Positions 7,611-16,921 of a stretch of DNA of 50,446 bases are shown piece after piece. The DNA is from Bacteroidaceae bacterium. GTDB taxonomy: Bacteria; Bacteroidota; Bacteroidia; Bacteroidales; Bacteroidaceae. Location: the NCBI GenBank assembly GCA_017645305.1, contig JAGCPD010000004.1, positions 1 to 50,446 of the forward strand. Direction: 5' to 3'. The notes under the pieces were generated by a model. It saw only the letters and a program-made list of their open reading frames with translations, had not been told where the DNA came from and did not search any database. A program made the position numbers and the translations under genes. Each line of letters begins with the position of its first letter. Position 1 is the first letter of the stretch.

Positions 7611-9062
7611 ATGCGAGAAGAGGACGAGGCATATTTCAAAGATCCCGAGTTTCTGGAATATCTTCAGAAATACGAACAGGCCCGAGAAAACAACGAGCCT
7701 GTATATATGGACGCTGAGGAGCTCACGGACATTGCAGAATTCTATATGACACAGAATCGGGAGGAAGATGCTAATCAGGCCATCTCCCTGGCACTCAGCC
7801 TGCATCCTGACAGCGTTGACCCGCAGATATTCCTGGCCAGGCAACAGATGTTCCATGACAATCTGGACGAATCGATAGAAATAGCAAGTTCGATACCTGA
7901 CCAGAACGACAGGGAGACAATATTCCTATGGACGGAACTTCTTATACGTTCAGAAAAACCTGACGAAGCACTCCAACTTATTGTATTGAAATTTGAAGAA
8001 CAGGAAGAGGAAAAAGCCATGTTTCTGTATGATGCCGCCTGTATTTTCATAGACTACCAGCACTATGAAATTGCAGACCAACTGACAGAAATACTGGAAA
8101 AGGACTTCCCCAAATACTCTAAGCTCAAGAAACTGAAAATAGATGTTATGATGTTTCTGGAGAAATACGACGAAGCTATAACTTTACTGCAAAGGTTTCT
8201 TGAAGAACAGCCGTACAATACTACGGCATGGAGAACAATTGCCGAGGCACATGTGGGAAAAAGCAACTTCATGGAAGCCTTGGACAGCGTAGAATACTGT
8301 CTAGCAATCAATCCCGAGAACCCACAAGCTTTGATGATTAAGGCACACTGCCTTTTTCACATGAACCATTTAGATCAGGCCCATGAAATATATCTAAAAT
8401 TACAGAAAAACATTCCTGAAGATGGCAGACTCTACTATATGGATGCCGTTACGCTGGCTAACATGGAGAAGTTCGACGCAGCAAGGGAGACCATAGCCAA
8501 AGCACTACAATATACGCCAAACGAAGACGAAGACCGCATACAGGTACTCATGCATAAGGCATATATCGAAAGCAAATGTCACAACATCAACGAGGCACTA
8601 AAGGCCTTGGAAGATGCCATGTTACTCCATAAGAACCAGGAAGACATAGAATATCATTTGCTCATGGGGGAGATTCTGTTGGAAAACAACAAGGAAAAAG
8701 AAGCCGCAGAACAATTTGAGTTTGCATACAACAAAAGCGAAAACAAGCAACAGACACTACTTACAATAGGAATAGCCTATGCAGAAACCATGCATTACGA
8801 CACAGCGGTTACGGTGCTGGAATCCTATGCAAAGGATTATAAGGGGAAAGATGGGGTTATAGTAATACCCTACCTTGCCTACTGCTACAAAAAAATACAT
8901 GACCAGGAAAACTACCTGAAATACCTACGTAAAGCTGTCTCTGCTGATCGGGAAATCACAGAATTCCTTTTCGCAAAGGACTATCCAAGCATACAGCCAG
9001 AGGAATATTATCTGTATGCCTTTAAAAATGCGTTTGGCCGCTTTCCTGAAGCCTGGGAATAA
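7611..9062 (+). CDS. Tetratricopeptide-repeat protein
   Basis: A 483-aa soluble protein built almost entirely of TPR-like helical pairs (for example NPENPQALMIKAHCLFHMNHLDQAHEIYLKL, given here by its region ~230-262, and further repeats at ~300-400). No signal peptide or membrane segment. TPR arrays bind partner proteins; the partner here is not evident. The N-terminus is acidic (MREEDEAYFKDPEFLEYLQKY). It starts 9 nt after glnS and is probably cotranscribed. It ends 15 nt from the convergent mannose-1-phosphate guanylyltransferase gene. Specific function unknown. Confidence 0.85.
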   Translation: MREEDEAYFKDPEFLEYLQKYEQARENNEPVYMDAEELTDIAEFYMTQNREEDANQAISLALSLHPDSVDPQIFLARQQMFHDNLDESIEIASSIPDQNDRETIFLWTELLIRSEKPDEALQLIVLKFEEQEEEKAMFLYDAACIFIDYQHYEIADQLTEILEKDFPKYSKLKKLKIDVMMFLEKYDEAITLLQRFLEEQPYNTTAWRTIAEAHVGKSNFMEALDSVEYCLAINPENPQALMIKAHCLFHMNHLDQAHEIYLKLQKNIPEDGRLYYMDAVTLANMEKFDAARETIAKALQYTPNEDEDRIQVLMHKAYIESKCHNINEALKALEDAMLLHKNQEDIEYHLLMGEILLENNKEKEAAEQFEFAYNKSENKQQTLLTIGIAYAETMHYDTAVTVLESYAKDYKGKDGVIVIPYLAYCYKKIHDQENYLKYLRKAVSADREITEFLFAKDYPSIQPEEYYLYAFKNAFGRFPEAWE

Positions 9063-9077
9063 AAAGAAAACTTACTA

Positions 9078-10136
9078 CTACTCGCTGAACTCTCTGATAC
9101 GTTGTTCTTCACTCAATTTACATATCAGCAGAGAATCATCCTTTTCTGCAACAACATAACCTTCTAACCCCTGAATTACCACGCGCTTCTCCTGTGTAGT
9201 GTGAATCATGCAATTAGAGGTTTCGTACACTTGAATATTCGGGCCTATGCAGGAATTACCATAAATGTCACGCTCGGTATTCAAAAGCAACGAGCCCCAT
9301 GTCCCCAAATCACTCCATCCGAAATCTGCAGGGAACACAAAAATCTCCTCGGCTTTCTCCAAAATGGCATAATCCACTGAGATGTTCTCGCACTGTGGAA
9401 ATTTCTCATTTATAGCCTCCTGTTCTTTCTCAGTACCATACAAAGGAAGCAAATCCTCGAAGATGTCCGACATCACCGGCTGATAAACACGGAACGCATT
9501 TACTATTGTACTGACGTTCCAGATAAAAATGCCAGAATTCCAAAAAAAATTGTTTTTGGAAATATATTTGGTAGCCGTTTCTATATCTGGCTTCTCACGG
9601 AATGAATCGACACGATACATTTCCTTGTTTCTTGCAGACGAGAATGACAGATCGGCCTGGATATATCCGTAACCCGTCTCGGGACGAGTGGCTTTCATTC
9701 CCAATGTTACTATGGAATCTGTTTCTGCCACAAACTTGAGTGCCGATTTTATAACACGATGAAACTCGTTGACATCCATAACAATATGGTCACTGGGAGT
9801 AACCACAATGTTGGCGTGAGGTTCTTGGGCTTTAATACGCCAACTAACATAGGCAATACAAGGAGCCGTACCTCGCCTGCAAGGTTCGGTCAGAATGTTA
9901 CCAGAAGGTATTTCTGGCAACTGCCTGCGCACCTCATCGGCATATTTTACGGAAGTTACCACCCAAACCTTATCAGGAGAGACAACCCCACGGAATCTAT
10001 CTAATGTCAACTGAATCAATGTCTTTCCACATCCCAACACATCAACAAACTGCTTAGGTGTTTCTGTTGTACTCATAGGCCAGAATCTGCTTCCAACACC
10101 TCCAGCCATAATTACTAGATGGTTACTGTTTTCCAT
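9078..10136 (-). CDS. manC: Mannose-1-phosphate guanylyltransferase
   Basis: Makes GDP-mannose from mannose-1-phosphate and GTP, the precursor for GDP-fucose and mannosylated surface glycans. The nucleotidyltransferase signature GGVGSRFWPMS...PKQF lies at residues ~12-28, with the VVTPSDH metal-binding segment (~110) and the EKPDIETA / FFWNSGIF sugar-binding region. At 352 aa it is the short, single-domain type without the C-terminal phosphomannose isomerase domain. A -7 box TATCTTTG (10166-10159) precedes it, without a clear -33 element. The symbol is a family-level guess. Confidence 0.93.
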   Translation of the reverse strand: MENSNHLVIMAGGVGSRFWPMSTTETPKQFVDVLGCGKTLIQLTLDRFRGVVSPDKVWVVTSVKYADEVRRQLPEIPSGNILTEPCRRGTAPCIAYVSWRIKAQEPHANIVVTPSDHIVMDVNEFHRVIKSALKFVAETDSIVTLGMKATRPETGYGYIQADLSFSSARNKEMYRVDSFREKPDIETATKYISKNNFFWNSGIFIWNVSTIVNAFRVYQPVMSDIFEDLLPLYGTEKEQEAINEKFPQCENISVDYAILEKAEEIFVFPADFGWSDLGTWGSLLLNTERDIYGNSCIGPNIQVYETSNCMIHTTQEKRVVIQGLEGYVVAEKDDSLLICKLSEEQRIREFSE

Positions 10137-10254
10137 ATACTATCTACATTAATAGCTGCAAAGATAGAAATAAAAAATAAGCCTATGCTTGAAAAAGCTT
10201 AAAAATTTTTATCTTTTTTTAATTATTCAAATAAAAAAGCTGTAAATCGTCTCT

Positions 10255-11910
10255 TTATGCACCTATTTTGAGAACTAAGCCACTCCAAGCGGGAACAGTG
10301 ACACAAAGCGGTTTCTCCGTACAGAAATCTACTTTCTCTTTCTTATCCGTAAGCATATCGGTGGCTAAGCAACGTTGTTTCTCTTTTAGGTTCCACAACT
10401 CAAACATATGCAAAGGTATGTTAATTTGTATTGACTGCGCTGACTCTGAGAAGTTGGCAATGACCAGCATTACTCCCTTTGTGCCTTTTCGTGCAAATAC
10501 ATATTGTTGATGCAAGGATGGGTTCTGATACATAAGGTCAAAAAAATCGCCTTCCAAAAATGCGGTTTCCTGTTCCCTAATATTCAAGACTTTGGCATAG
10601 AACTGACGCAATAACAACTCTTTCTCTGTTAGAAGGCTGCCGTCAAAACTACCATTGTTGCGCCAACGGTGAATAGTATCAACCGTCCAATAATCAAAAA
10701 TGGTTGTTCTGCCGTCTAAACCGCTAAAGCCCTCCTCGTCCATTCCTCTTTCTCCTAACTCCTGCCCAAAGTACACCATAAAAGGATTTCTGTACATTAG
10801 CGCACTTACCAACAACGGAGCCCTACCCTTTCTGGCATCTCCTACAAAGAAATCACTGGCTATACGCTGCTCATCGTGATTCTCCAGGAAATTAAGCATA
10901 TAAGAACGGATGTCATCTGTCTGCTGCCAGCAAGATGTAATACGCTGCGTACTGGCATTTCCCTGTGCAACAGCTTTTAGGGTATCGTAGAGACCTACCT
11001 TGTCATAAAGGTAATCAAAGTGTCCGCGATGAATATAATTCCTGTATTCTGTAGGATTATAGACCTCAGCAATAAAGACAATATCAGGATAGGCTTTCTT
11101 GACCAAAGGAATTGCCCATTCCCAAAACTCGACAGGCACCATCTCTGCCATATCGCAACGAAACCCATCTATTCCCTTCTCAGCCCAGAAGAGCATGATA
11201 TGAAGCATCTTCTGCCATGTGTCTGGAAGAGGACTAAAATGAATAACCCTGCCAGAAGTGTAATCAACCCCATAATTCAACTTTATCGTCTCGTACCAGT
11301 CGTTCCCACAAGGCCAAGCGCTGAACACATCGTTGCCCGTTGCCTTTGCAGGCTCCTCGCAATAAAAACTATCTGGTTTTATGTTATCCAAATGAAGGAC
11401 TTCACCTGGCAAATAATAGAAGTTGTTCTGATTAGAAAACGACACCTCTGTATTATCATCTGCACCTAAGTCTGTTGTCCCTTCAGGACAAGCATCGGAA
11501 TGATATTGACGGGCCACATGATTAGGAATAAAATCAATAATAACTTTTAGTCCAGCCCTATGAGAACGAACCAACAAGTTTTGGAATTCCTTCATCCGCG
11601 AAGGCACCTTTTTCGCCAAATCAGGATCTACATCGTAATAATCCTTGATGGCATACGCACTTCCTGCCTTTCCCTTAACTACATCAGAATTATCATGGCT
11701 TATCCCATAGGCAGTATAATCTGTCTGGGTGGCGTGTTCAATGATACCCGTGTACCAGATATGAGTAGCACCAAGGCTCCGGATTTCCTCCAGAGCCTTG
11801 AGCGTAAAATCTGCCATCTTTCCGCAACCGTTTTGCACCTTAGTTCCGTTGGGAACCAAGGAAGTCCTGTCGTTGCCGAAAAGACGTGTAAGTACTTGGT
11901 AAATTGTCAT
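10255..11910 (-). CDS. Cytoplasmic alpha-amylase family (GH13) enzyme
   Basis: Hydrolyses or transfers alpha-1,4-glucan bonds. All four GH13 regions are present: VIIDFIPNHV (I), DGFRCDMAEMV with the Asp nucleophile (II), FIAEVYN with the Glu acid (III) and LENHDEQR (IV). No signal peptide, so a cytosolic enzyme acting on glycogen or imported maltodextrins is likely. Length 551 aa; the last ~90 residues form a small beta domain. The gene begins inside the end of fabD (4-nt ATGA overlap, 11907-11910), so the two are translationally coupled although unrelated in pathway. Product specificity cannot be told. Confidence 0.9.
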   Translation of the reverse strand: MTIYQVLTRLFGNDRTSLVPNGTKVQNGCGKMADFTLKALEEIRSLGATHIWYTGIIEHATQTDYTAYGISHDNSDVVKGKAGSAYAIKDYYDVDPDLAKKVPSRMKEFQNLLVRSHRAGLKVIIDFIPNHVARQYHSDACPEGTTDLGADDNTEVSFSNQNNFYYLPGEVLHLDNIKPDSFYCEEPAKATGNDVFSAWPCGNDWYETIKLNYGVDYTSGRVIHFSPLPDTWQKMLHIMLFWAEKGIDGFRCDMAEMVPVEFWEWAIPLVKKAYPDIVFIAEVYNPTEYRNYIHRGHFDYLYDKVGLYDTLKAVAQGNASTQRITSCWQQTDDIRSYMLNFLENHDEQRIASDFFVGDARKGRAPLLVSALMYRNPFMVYFGQELGERGMDEEGFSGLDGRTTIFDYWTVDTIHRWRNNGSFDGSLLTEKELLLRQFYAKVLNIREQETAFLEGDFFDLMYQNPSLHQQYVFARKGTKGVMLVIANFSESAQSIQINIPLHMFELWNLKEKQRCLATDMLTDKKEKVDFCTEKPLCVTVPAWSGLVLKIGA

Positions 11911-12806
11911 TCAATACCCTTGATGGTAACGTTGCTGTTTCCTTTGGCAATTTTACCAATCATACCCTGCAAAGCACGACCAGGACCACATTCCATGAAG
12001 TCTGTTGCGCCAGCAGCTATCATATTCTGCACCTCTTGAGTCCAACGTACACTGGCTGTAAGTTGGGCAATCAGGTTTTGCTTAATCTCTGTAGCATCAG
12101 TATGAGCCTTTGCATCCACATTCTGATAAATAGGGCAACGAGGCGTATGGAACTCTGTCTGTTCAATAGCAGCCTGAAGCTCATCCTTTGCAGGCTGCAT
12201 CAGAGGGCTGTGGAAAGCCCCGCCTACAGGCAGAACCAAAGCACGACGAGCCCCAGCCTCATTGAGTTTCTCGCAAGCGACATTGACAGCCTCGACATTG
12301 CCGCTAATAACCAATTGCCCCGGACAATTATAATTAGCAGGGACAACCACGCCATTACCTTGTGCACTTACCTCGGCACAGATATTCTCTACAACCTCAT
12401 CATCAAGGCCGATTATGGCAGCCATAGTACTTGGAGCGGCTTCACAAGCCTTCTGCATAGCCATAGCACGTGCATGAACCAACTTCAAAGCATCCTCGAA
12501 TTTCAGGGCACCTGTAGCAGCAAGAGCGCTAAACTCACCAAGGCTGTGACCACCCACCATATCAGGATTAAATTCATCGCCCATACAAATGGCATTGATA
12601 ACACTGTGCAAAAAAACGGCAGGCTGCGTTACCTTAGTCTGTTTCAGTTCCTCTGCTGTACCTTCAAACATAATATCGGTGATGCGGAAGCCCAAGATTT
12701 CGTTGGCCTTCTCAAAAAGCTGCTTAGCTGTCTCATTGTTTTCGTACAGGTTCTTACCCATACCACTGTACTGTGCTCCCTGACCGGGAAAAACAAATGC
12801 TTTCAT
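11907..12806 (-). CDS. fabD: Malonyl-CoA:ACP transacylase
   Basis: Loads malonyl groups onto acyl carrier protein for fatty-acid elongation. N-terminal FPGQGAQYSGMG, the nucleophile elbow GHSLG at residues 86-90 (Ser88) and GGAFHSPLM carrying the catalytic His are all visible. At 299 aa it is the standard single-domain length. It is the first gene of a two-gene unit with the GH13 enzyme (4-nt overlap). Promoter at 12849-12880. Confidence 0.97.
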   Translation of the reverse strand: MKAFVFPGQGAQYSGMGKNLYENNETAKQLFEKANEILGFRITDIMFEGTAEELKQTKVTQPAVFLHSVINAICMGDEFNPDMVGGHSLGEFSALAATGALKFEDALKLVHARAMAMQKACEAAPSTMAAIIGLDDEVVENICAEVSAQGNGVVVPANYNCPGQLVISGNVEAVNVACEKLNEAGARRALVLPVGGAFHSPLMQPAKDELQAAIEQTEFHTPRCPIYQNVDAKAHTDATEIKQNLIAQLTASVRWTQEVQNMIAAGATDFMECGPGRALQGMIGKIAKGNSNVTIKGIE

Positions 12807-12848
12807 ATCTTTAATACCTTATTATTAATATGTTTCTAATTTGGGCTA

Positions 12849-12880
12849 CAAAAGTACGACTTTTTCTTGAAATATGCAAA
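12849..12880 (-). promoter_or_regulatory. Promoter of fabD
   Basis: Minus strand: TTTG (12880-12877), 20 bp, TACTTTTG (12856-12849). The -33 box directly abuts the stop codon of the upstream GH92 gene. Confidence 0.75.
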
Positions 12881-15214
12881 TTAATCACTTAGCGAATAAG
12901 GTTTACCTGACTTTACGCCTCGACTCTTGTTGGGAGCAGATGACATCAGGAACTCCAGTTTACCGCCTGCCGACAGGTCTGCATGGGTGATATAAAGCTT
13001 GTCATAGGGTTTTCCATTCAGCTTTACCGCCTTAACGTAACGGTTCTTGTCACTTACGCCTGGGGCAGAAATCTCAAGAATCTTACCATTAGGCAGCGAA
13101 ACCCTGCAATAAGGTACGTATGGTGCGCCTAACACATACTGATCAGTGCCAGGACAAACCGGATAGAAACCCATTGCACTGAAAATGTACCAAGCAGACA
13201 TCTGGCCGCAGTCGTCATTACCATGAAGACCATCTATATTATTTACATACATACGGTTCATGATTTCGCGCAACCAATATTGAGATTTCCAAGGCTGAGA
13301 AGTCCAAGCATAAAGATATGGGACATGATGACTGGGTTCGTTGCCATGTACATAACCGCCCAAAAGACATTCTTCCTCGATGTCCTCGTTGTCTTCGTAG
13401 TACTTTTTGTCAAGCGGAAGAGCAAACAAATCGTCCAAGGCTGCAACAAATTTTTTATCACCGCCAAAACATTCTATCATACCCTTTACATCGTGAGGCA
13501 CATGGAAAGAGTAATTGGCACTGTTTCCCTCAATAAAGCCCTCGCCATAGGTTTGCAGAGGAGAGAAATCCTTCTTCCAACTGCCATCCTTATAACGCGG
13601 ACAAACCAGACCGATAACAGGATTGAAGACGTTACGATAGTTCTGAGCACGTTTTTTGTATATTTCGGCCATCTCTGTGTTTCCTGCATCCAATGCAGCC
13701 TGATAGATGGTCCAATCATCATAGGCATACTCCAAAGTATTGCTGGCACTTGTGCCACAATGGTCATAAGGAACATACCCATATTTCATGTAGTCTGTCA
13801 AGCCCTCCATCCAACGTGATGTAGAGGTGGACTTCATTGCCTCTAACATAGCCTTTTTGTCTTTAATTCCCAACTTCTTTGCAACATCAGAGAGAACAGA
13901 AACAGCATGGTAGCCGCTCATACACCATCCCTCGTTCGCCATCAGATACCAGATGGGCAGAAGATGCAAGGCACTTTGCTGCTGAATGGCAATCATACTC
14001 TGCGCCATATCTGCACCCTGCCGGGGTTTGAGAAGATTAAGCAATGGATGCTCTGCCCTATAGGTATCCCACAACGAAAATACAGTGTAGTTCGTAAATC
14101 CGTCGGCTTTATGAATCTCCATGTCGTTGCCTCTGTACTGCCCGTCAACGTCCATATAAACAGACGGATTTATCATAGTATGATACATTGAGGTATAGAA
14201 CAGTGTCTTCTGATCTTCTGTGCCCTCAATATCAACTATTCGGAGTTCTTTTTCCCACAGCCTTGCCGTCTCTTTACAGATTTGGTCAAAAGACTTCCCC
14301 TTTGTCTCGGCCTCAAGGTTTGCCAACGCGCCACTCATACTCACAGGAGAGAGTGCCACTTTAACAATAAGCTTCTTGCTGGCAGGCAACCTGAACTTAA
14401 AATAGCTCACAATCTCTTTACCTGCCATATCAGGAAAGTTATGATGTATGTCCATCTTACGCCAGAAACCGGTATATAACATACGCTGCTTGTTGGCATA
14501 TCCATACTGACTGATAGGCTCAGACAAGGATATAGCAAAATACGTGTAGTTCTGCCGTGCCCAACCACATGTTATACGGTATCCTGTCAACAAGGTGTCA
14601 TTCTCAACACGAAGATAAGTCCAAAGGGTCTTCCCCTCGTAATTATATATACCGCTTCCAAGATCCAGAACAAACTGGCCCTCTGTATCCGGGAAAGTGT
14701 ACTGATGGATGCCTACACGCTGTGTAGCCGTAAGCTGAGCCAGTACATTGTAATCTTCTAACCTGACTTCGTAATAACCAGCAGTACATTTCTCGGTTTT
14801 GTGAGAGAAACGAGAACGGTAACCACCATCAGGATTATCGGCAGTTCCTGGATTGGTATGTAATTTACCAGTTGTCGGCATAATAAGAATGTCTCCCAAG
14901 TCAGAATGACCCGTACCACTTAAATGTGTATGGCTGAAACCAACTATCGTCTTGTCGTGATGCTGATAACCTGCACAATACTCATATACCTTTCCCTGGT
15001 ACTTACCATTTACATTATGAGGAATAGTATCTGTTTCAGGGCTCAGTTGAACAATTCCAAAAGGTGAACAGGCACCAGGAAAGGTATGCCCCATTCCGTT
15101 TGTTCCAATGATAGGATTAACGTATGCAAGAAGTCCACTTTTCGCACCCTCTTGAGAGTGTACATTTAACGAGAAAACAAACAAGGAAAATATAACGATA
15201 ATATATTTTTTCAT
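12881..15214 (-). CDS. Secreted GH92 alpha-mannosidase
   Basis: GH92 enzymes are calcium-dependent exo-alpha-mannosidases that trim host N-glycans or yeast mannan. A signal peptide (MKKYIIVIFSLFVFSLNVHS) leads into the family start YVNPIIGT-GMGHTFPGA, then GFSHTHLSGTG, the middle WDTYRAEHPL block and the C-terminal GNDDCGQMSAWYIFSAMGFYPVCPG block with the catalytic acidic residues. I chose ATG 15214 (777 aa) because the signal peptide starts there; an in-frame extension to 15304 would run through a hairpin region. No SusC/D genes are adjacent. Confidence in the family is high; linkage specificity is unknown. Confidence 0.95.
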   Translation of the reverse strand: MKKYIIVIFSLFVFSLNVHSQEGAKSGLLAYVNPIIGTNGMGHTFPGACSPFGIVQLSPETDTIPHNVNGKYQGKVYEYCAGYQHHDKTIVGFSHTHLSGTGHSDLGDILIMPTTGKLHTNPGTADNPDGGYRSRFSHKTEKCTAGYYEVRLEDYNVLAQLTATQRVGIHQYTFPDTEGQFVLDLGSGIYNYEGKTLWTYLRVENDTLLTGYRITCGWARQNYTYFAISLSEPISQYGYANKQRMLYTGFWRKMDIHHNFPDMAGKEIVSYFKFRLPASKKLIVKVALSPVSMSGALANLEAETKGKSFDQICKETARLWEKELRIVDIEGTEDQKTLFYTSMYHTMINPSVYMDVDGQYRGNDMEIHKADGFTNYTVFSLWDTYRAEHPLLNLLKPRQGADMAQSMIAIQQQSALHLLPIWYLMANEGWCMSGYHAVSVLSDVAKKLGIKDKKAMLEAMKSTSTSRWMEGLTDYMKYGYVPYDHCGTSASNTLEYAYDDWTIYQAALDAGNTEMAEIYKKRAQNYRNVFNPVIGLVCPRYKDGSWKKDFSPLQTYGEGFIEGNSANYSFHVPHDVKGMIECFGGDKKFVAALDDLFALPLDKKYYEDNEDIEEECLLGGYVHGNEPSHHVPYLYAWTSQPWKSQYWLREIMNRMYVNNIDGLHGNDDCGQMSAWYIFSAMGFYPVCPGTDQYVLGAPYVPYCRVSLPNGKILEISAPGVSDKNRYVKAVKLNGKPYDKLYITHADLSAGGKLEFLMSSAPNKSRGVKSGKPYSLSD

Positions 15215-15243
15215 AATGTAGGATACAAGATTATTTATTAAAC

Positions 15244-15325
15244 AAAAAAGCCCTCCTGTTTTGGGGAGGGCATATAAGAGACCTCCCTTTAAAACATTCC
15301 CCAAAAGGGGAGCGGGGAGGAGGTC
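15244..15325 (-). terminator. Terminator of the HU gene plus a nested hairpin
   Basis: On the minus strand GCCCTCC (15271-15265) pairs with GGAGGGC (15256-15250) and is followed by six T (15249-15244), an intrinsic terminator. Between it and the HU stop lies a second compound structure: GGAGGTC (15319-15325) pairs with GACCTCC (15280-15286) and encloses a CCCC-AAAA-GGGG hairpin (15299-15310). Confidence 0.75.
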
Positions 15326-15334
15326 GTGCGCCTG

Positions 15335-15616
15335 TTACTTGGATGCTGCAACATTATCCATAAACTCCTTGCAAGGCTTGAAATAAGGAATATCGTGAGC
15401 CTCAATAACAAGAGTCGTATTTTTTGAAATGTTACGGGCTGTCTTTTGGGCACGATGCTTCAGTGTCCAAGTTCCCCAACCACGGATATACACGTTCTGT
15501 TTTTCTACCAATGCCTGCTTGATGGTATCTACGATGCCCTCAACGGCAGCTAACACAGTGAGCTGGTCAATACCAGTCTTCTGCGAAACAATCTTTACTA
15601 ATTCAATTTTAGTCAT
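15335..15616 (-). CDS. HU-family DNA-binding protein
   Basis: Small nucleoid protein that bends DNA as a dimer. The 93-aa sequence from MTKIELVKIV has two N-terminal helices, the GWGTW turn (GFGTF in most HU) and the beta-arm with the Bacteroidetes-typical RNISKNTT...FKPCKEF. ATG 15616 is chosen over an in-frame ATG at 15679, which lies upstream of the predicted transcription start and would add an untypical extension. It is monocistronic, with its own promoter and terminator. Confidence 0.95.
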   Translation of the reverse strand: MTKIELVKIVSQKTGIDQLTVLAAVEGIVDTIKQALVEKQNVYIRGWGTWTLKHRAQKTARNISKNTTLVIEAHDIPYFKPCKEFMDNVAASK

Positions 15617-15666
15617 TTTATCTGTCTTTTTTCTATAATAATCAATCTGTTTTTGAAAAACGGTTA

Positions 15667-15697
15667 CAAAGTTACGCAAAGATTTTTCTTTTCCAAA
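15667..15697 (-). promoter_or_regulatory. Promoter of the HU gene
   Basis: Minus strand: TTTG (15697-15694), 19 bp, TAACTTTG (15674-15667). The start codon is about 50 nt downstream. Confidence 0.78.
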
Positions 15698-15755
15698 ATT
15701 TAAATGTTATAATTTTACAGAAAATGATGAAAATCTTCTACTTATGGTATTTTTT

Positions 15756-16877
15756 CTATAATCTCTGATAGCCCCATGCATCAAGAATATCACCCCAAGC
15801 TTCGTTTACCAGATGAATGGTTCGCGGGTCATAAGCATACTGGTTTTTCTTATAGCCTTTTTTCTTGTTTACATACGCCTCGATAGCCGGTCGGGCCTCA
15901 TCCAACCCAGGAATACCAAGTTCCCGATAAATACGTTCCGTAATCTCTAATGCATTTTTTTCAAACTCCTCGAACTTAACCTCAAACAAGTGACCTTCTG
16001 GAATGTACTTCTTTTGCTCCTGGTAAGCATCATACAGTTCCTTATAGCCATATAAGATATTCTGTTCCATCTCTTCCTGCGATATGGTATTCAGTTGCAG
16101 AGGCGAGATGGTTTGTGTGAAGAACGACCTGCTACTCTCAAATACCGTATATGGGTCTCTGATGAGATATATGAACTTAGCATTAGGGAACATCTCTACC
16201 AGCGTCTTCACCTTACCTGTATGAGGAGGATTCTTGGAAAGATACTGCGCATCCTTTATACCACGACGGGAGTTCCACATGCTAACCTTTACCACTTTCA
16301 TAAACTTTTCCTTAAAATCAGCAATTTCCTCAGCAGTAGCCTGCTTCATAGTAAGAAAACGGTCACAATACTCTCTCATTCTCTGAGGGTAGAACCAGAA
16401 AAGGTAATACGATACGGGACATGTGTTCTGCAAGGCAAATTCCTCTTCCTGTGGGAGATCTGGATGCAATTCCATCTTATCTGTAGGACGATGACTAGGC
16501 ATAACAACCTTCATAAAAGGTTTCAACAGCCACTGCAAAGACATCATATAATGTGGGAATACCGTCTGGTACGTAGTAGTGTATCCAAACCTTGGATCCT
16601 GGGCAAAAATATTATGAACAAATGTGGTTCCACTTCGCCAATGACCAAGAATAAATAATGGATCATGCTGCAATGGTTCCTTAGCCAACAGCCGCTGGTA
16701 CTTTCGCTCCTGCAAGGGAGCAAATATACTTAGCAAACGGCAAATACCTTTGGTAAGATAAAACTTACCACGCTTCTTTGGAGCAACAGACTGTCCCTTT
16801 GTTACACTTTTAAATGTCTTCCAATCGGCACCTACCAGTGGATTAACTGGCAAATTCGAGAATTTCAGCAAACCCAT
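15756..16877 (-). CDS. PAPS-dependent sulfotransferase (steroid-sulfotransferase-like context)
   Basis: Transfers a sulfo group from PAPS to an acceptor. The 5'-phosphosulfate-binding loop is FILGHWRSGTTFVHN (~75-89), and the 3'-phosphate-binding region is FIYLIRDPYTVFESSRSFF (~215). 373 aa, no signal peptide or membrane segment, so cytosolic. It is the last gene of an operon with a sulfate permease, cysC, cysD and cysN, which would supply PAPS; the gap to cysN is 44 nt. The arrangement resembles the Bacteroides thetaiotaomicron locus around BT_0416, reported to sulfate cholesterol and other steroids (known from literature; homology here inferred from family and context). The acceptor could instead be a glycan or lipid. 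Confidence 0.88.
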   Translation of the reverse strand: MGLLKFSNLPVNPLVGADWKTFKSVTKGQSVAPKKRGKFYLTKGICRLLSIFAPLQERKYQRLLAKEPLQHDPLFILGHWRSGTTFVHNIFAQDPRFGYTTTYQTVFPHYMMSLQWLLKPFMKVVMPSHRPTDKMELHPDLPQEEEFALQNTCPVSYYLFWFYPQRMREYCDRFLTMKQATAEEIADFKEKFMKVVKVSMWNSRRGIKDAQYLSKNPPHTGKVKTLVEMFPNAKFIYLIRDPYTVFESSRSFFTQTISPLQLNTISQEEMEQNILYGYKELYDAYQEQKKYIPEGHLFEVKFEEFEKNALEITERIYRELGIPGLDEARPAIEAYVNKKKGYKKNQYAYDPRTIHLVNEAWGDILDAWGYQRL

Positions 16878-16921
16878 CTTTTATACTCAATTCAAAATTC
16901 CTAATTCATAATAACTAAAGG

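Noticed and set aside
11904..12839. Long open frame on the plus strand opposite fabD (311 codons)
   Set aside because: It is antisense to a clear fabD gene; the protein is rich in Cys, His and Leu with no family resemblance, and it has no promoter.
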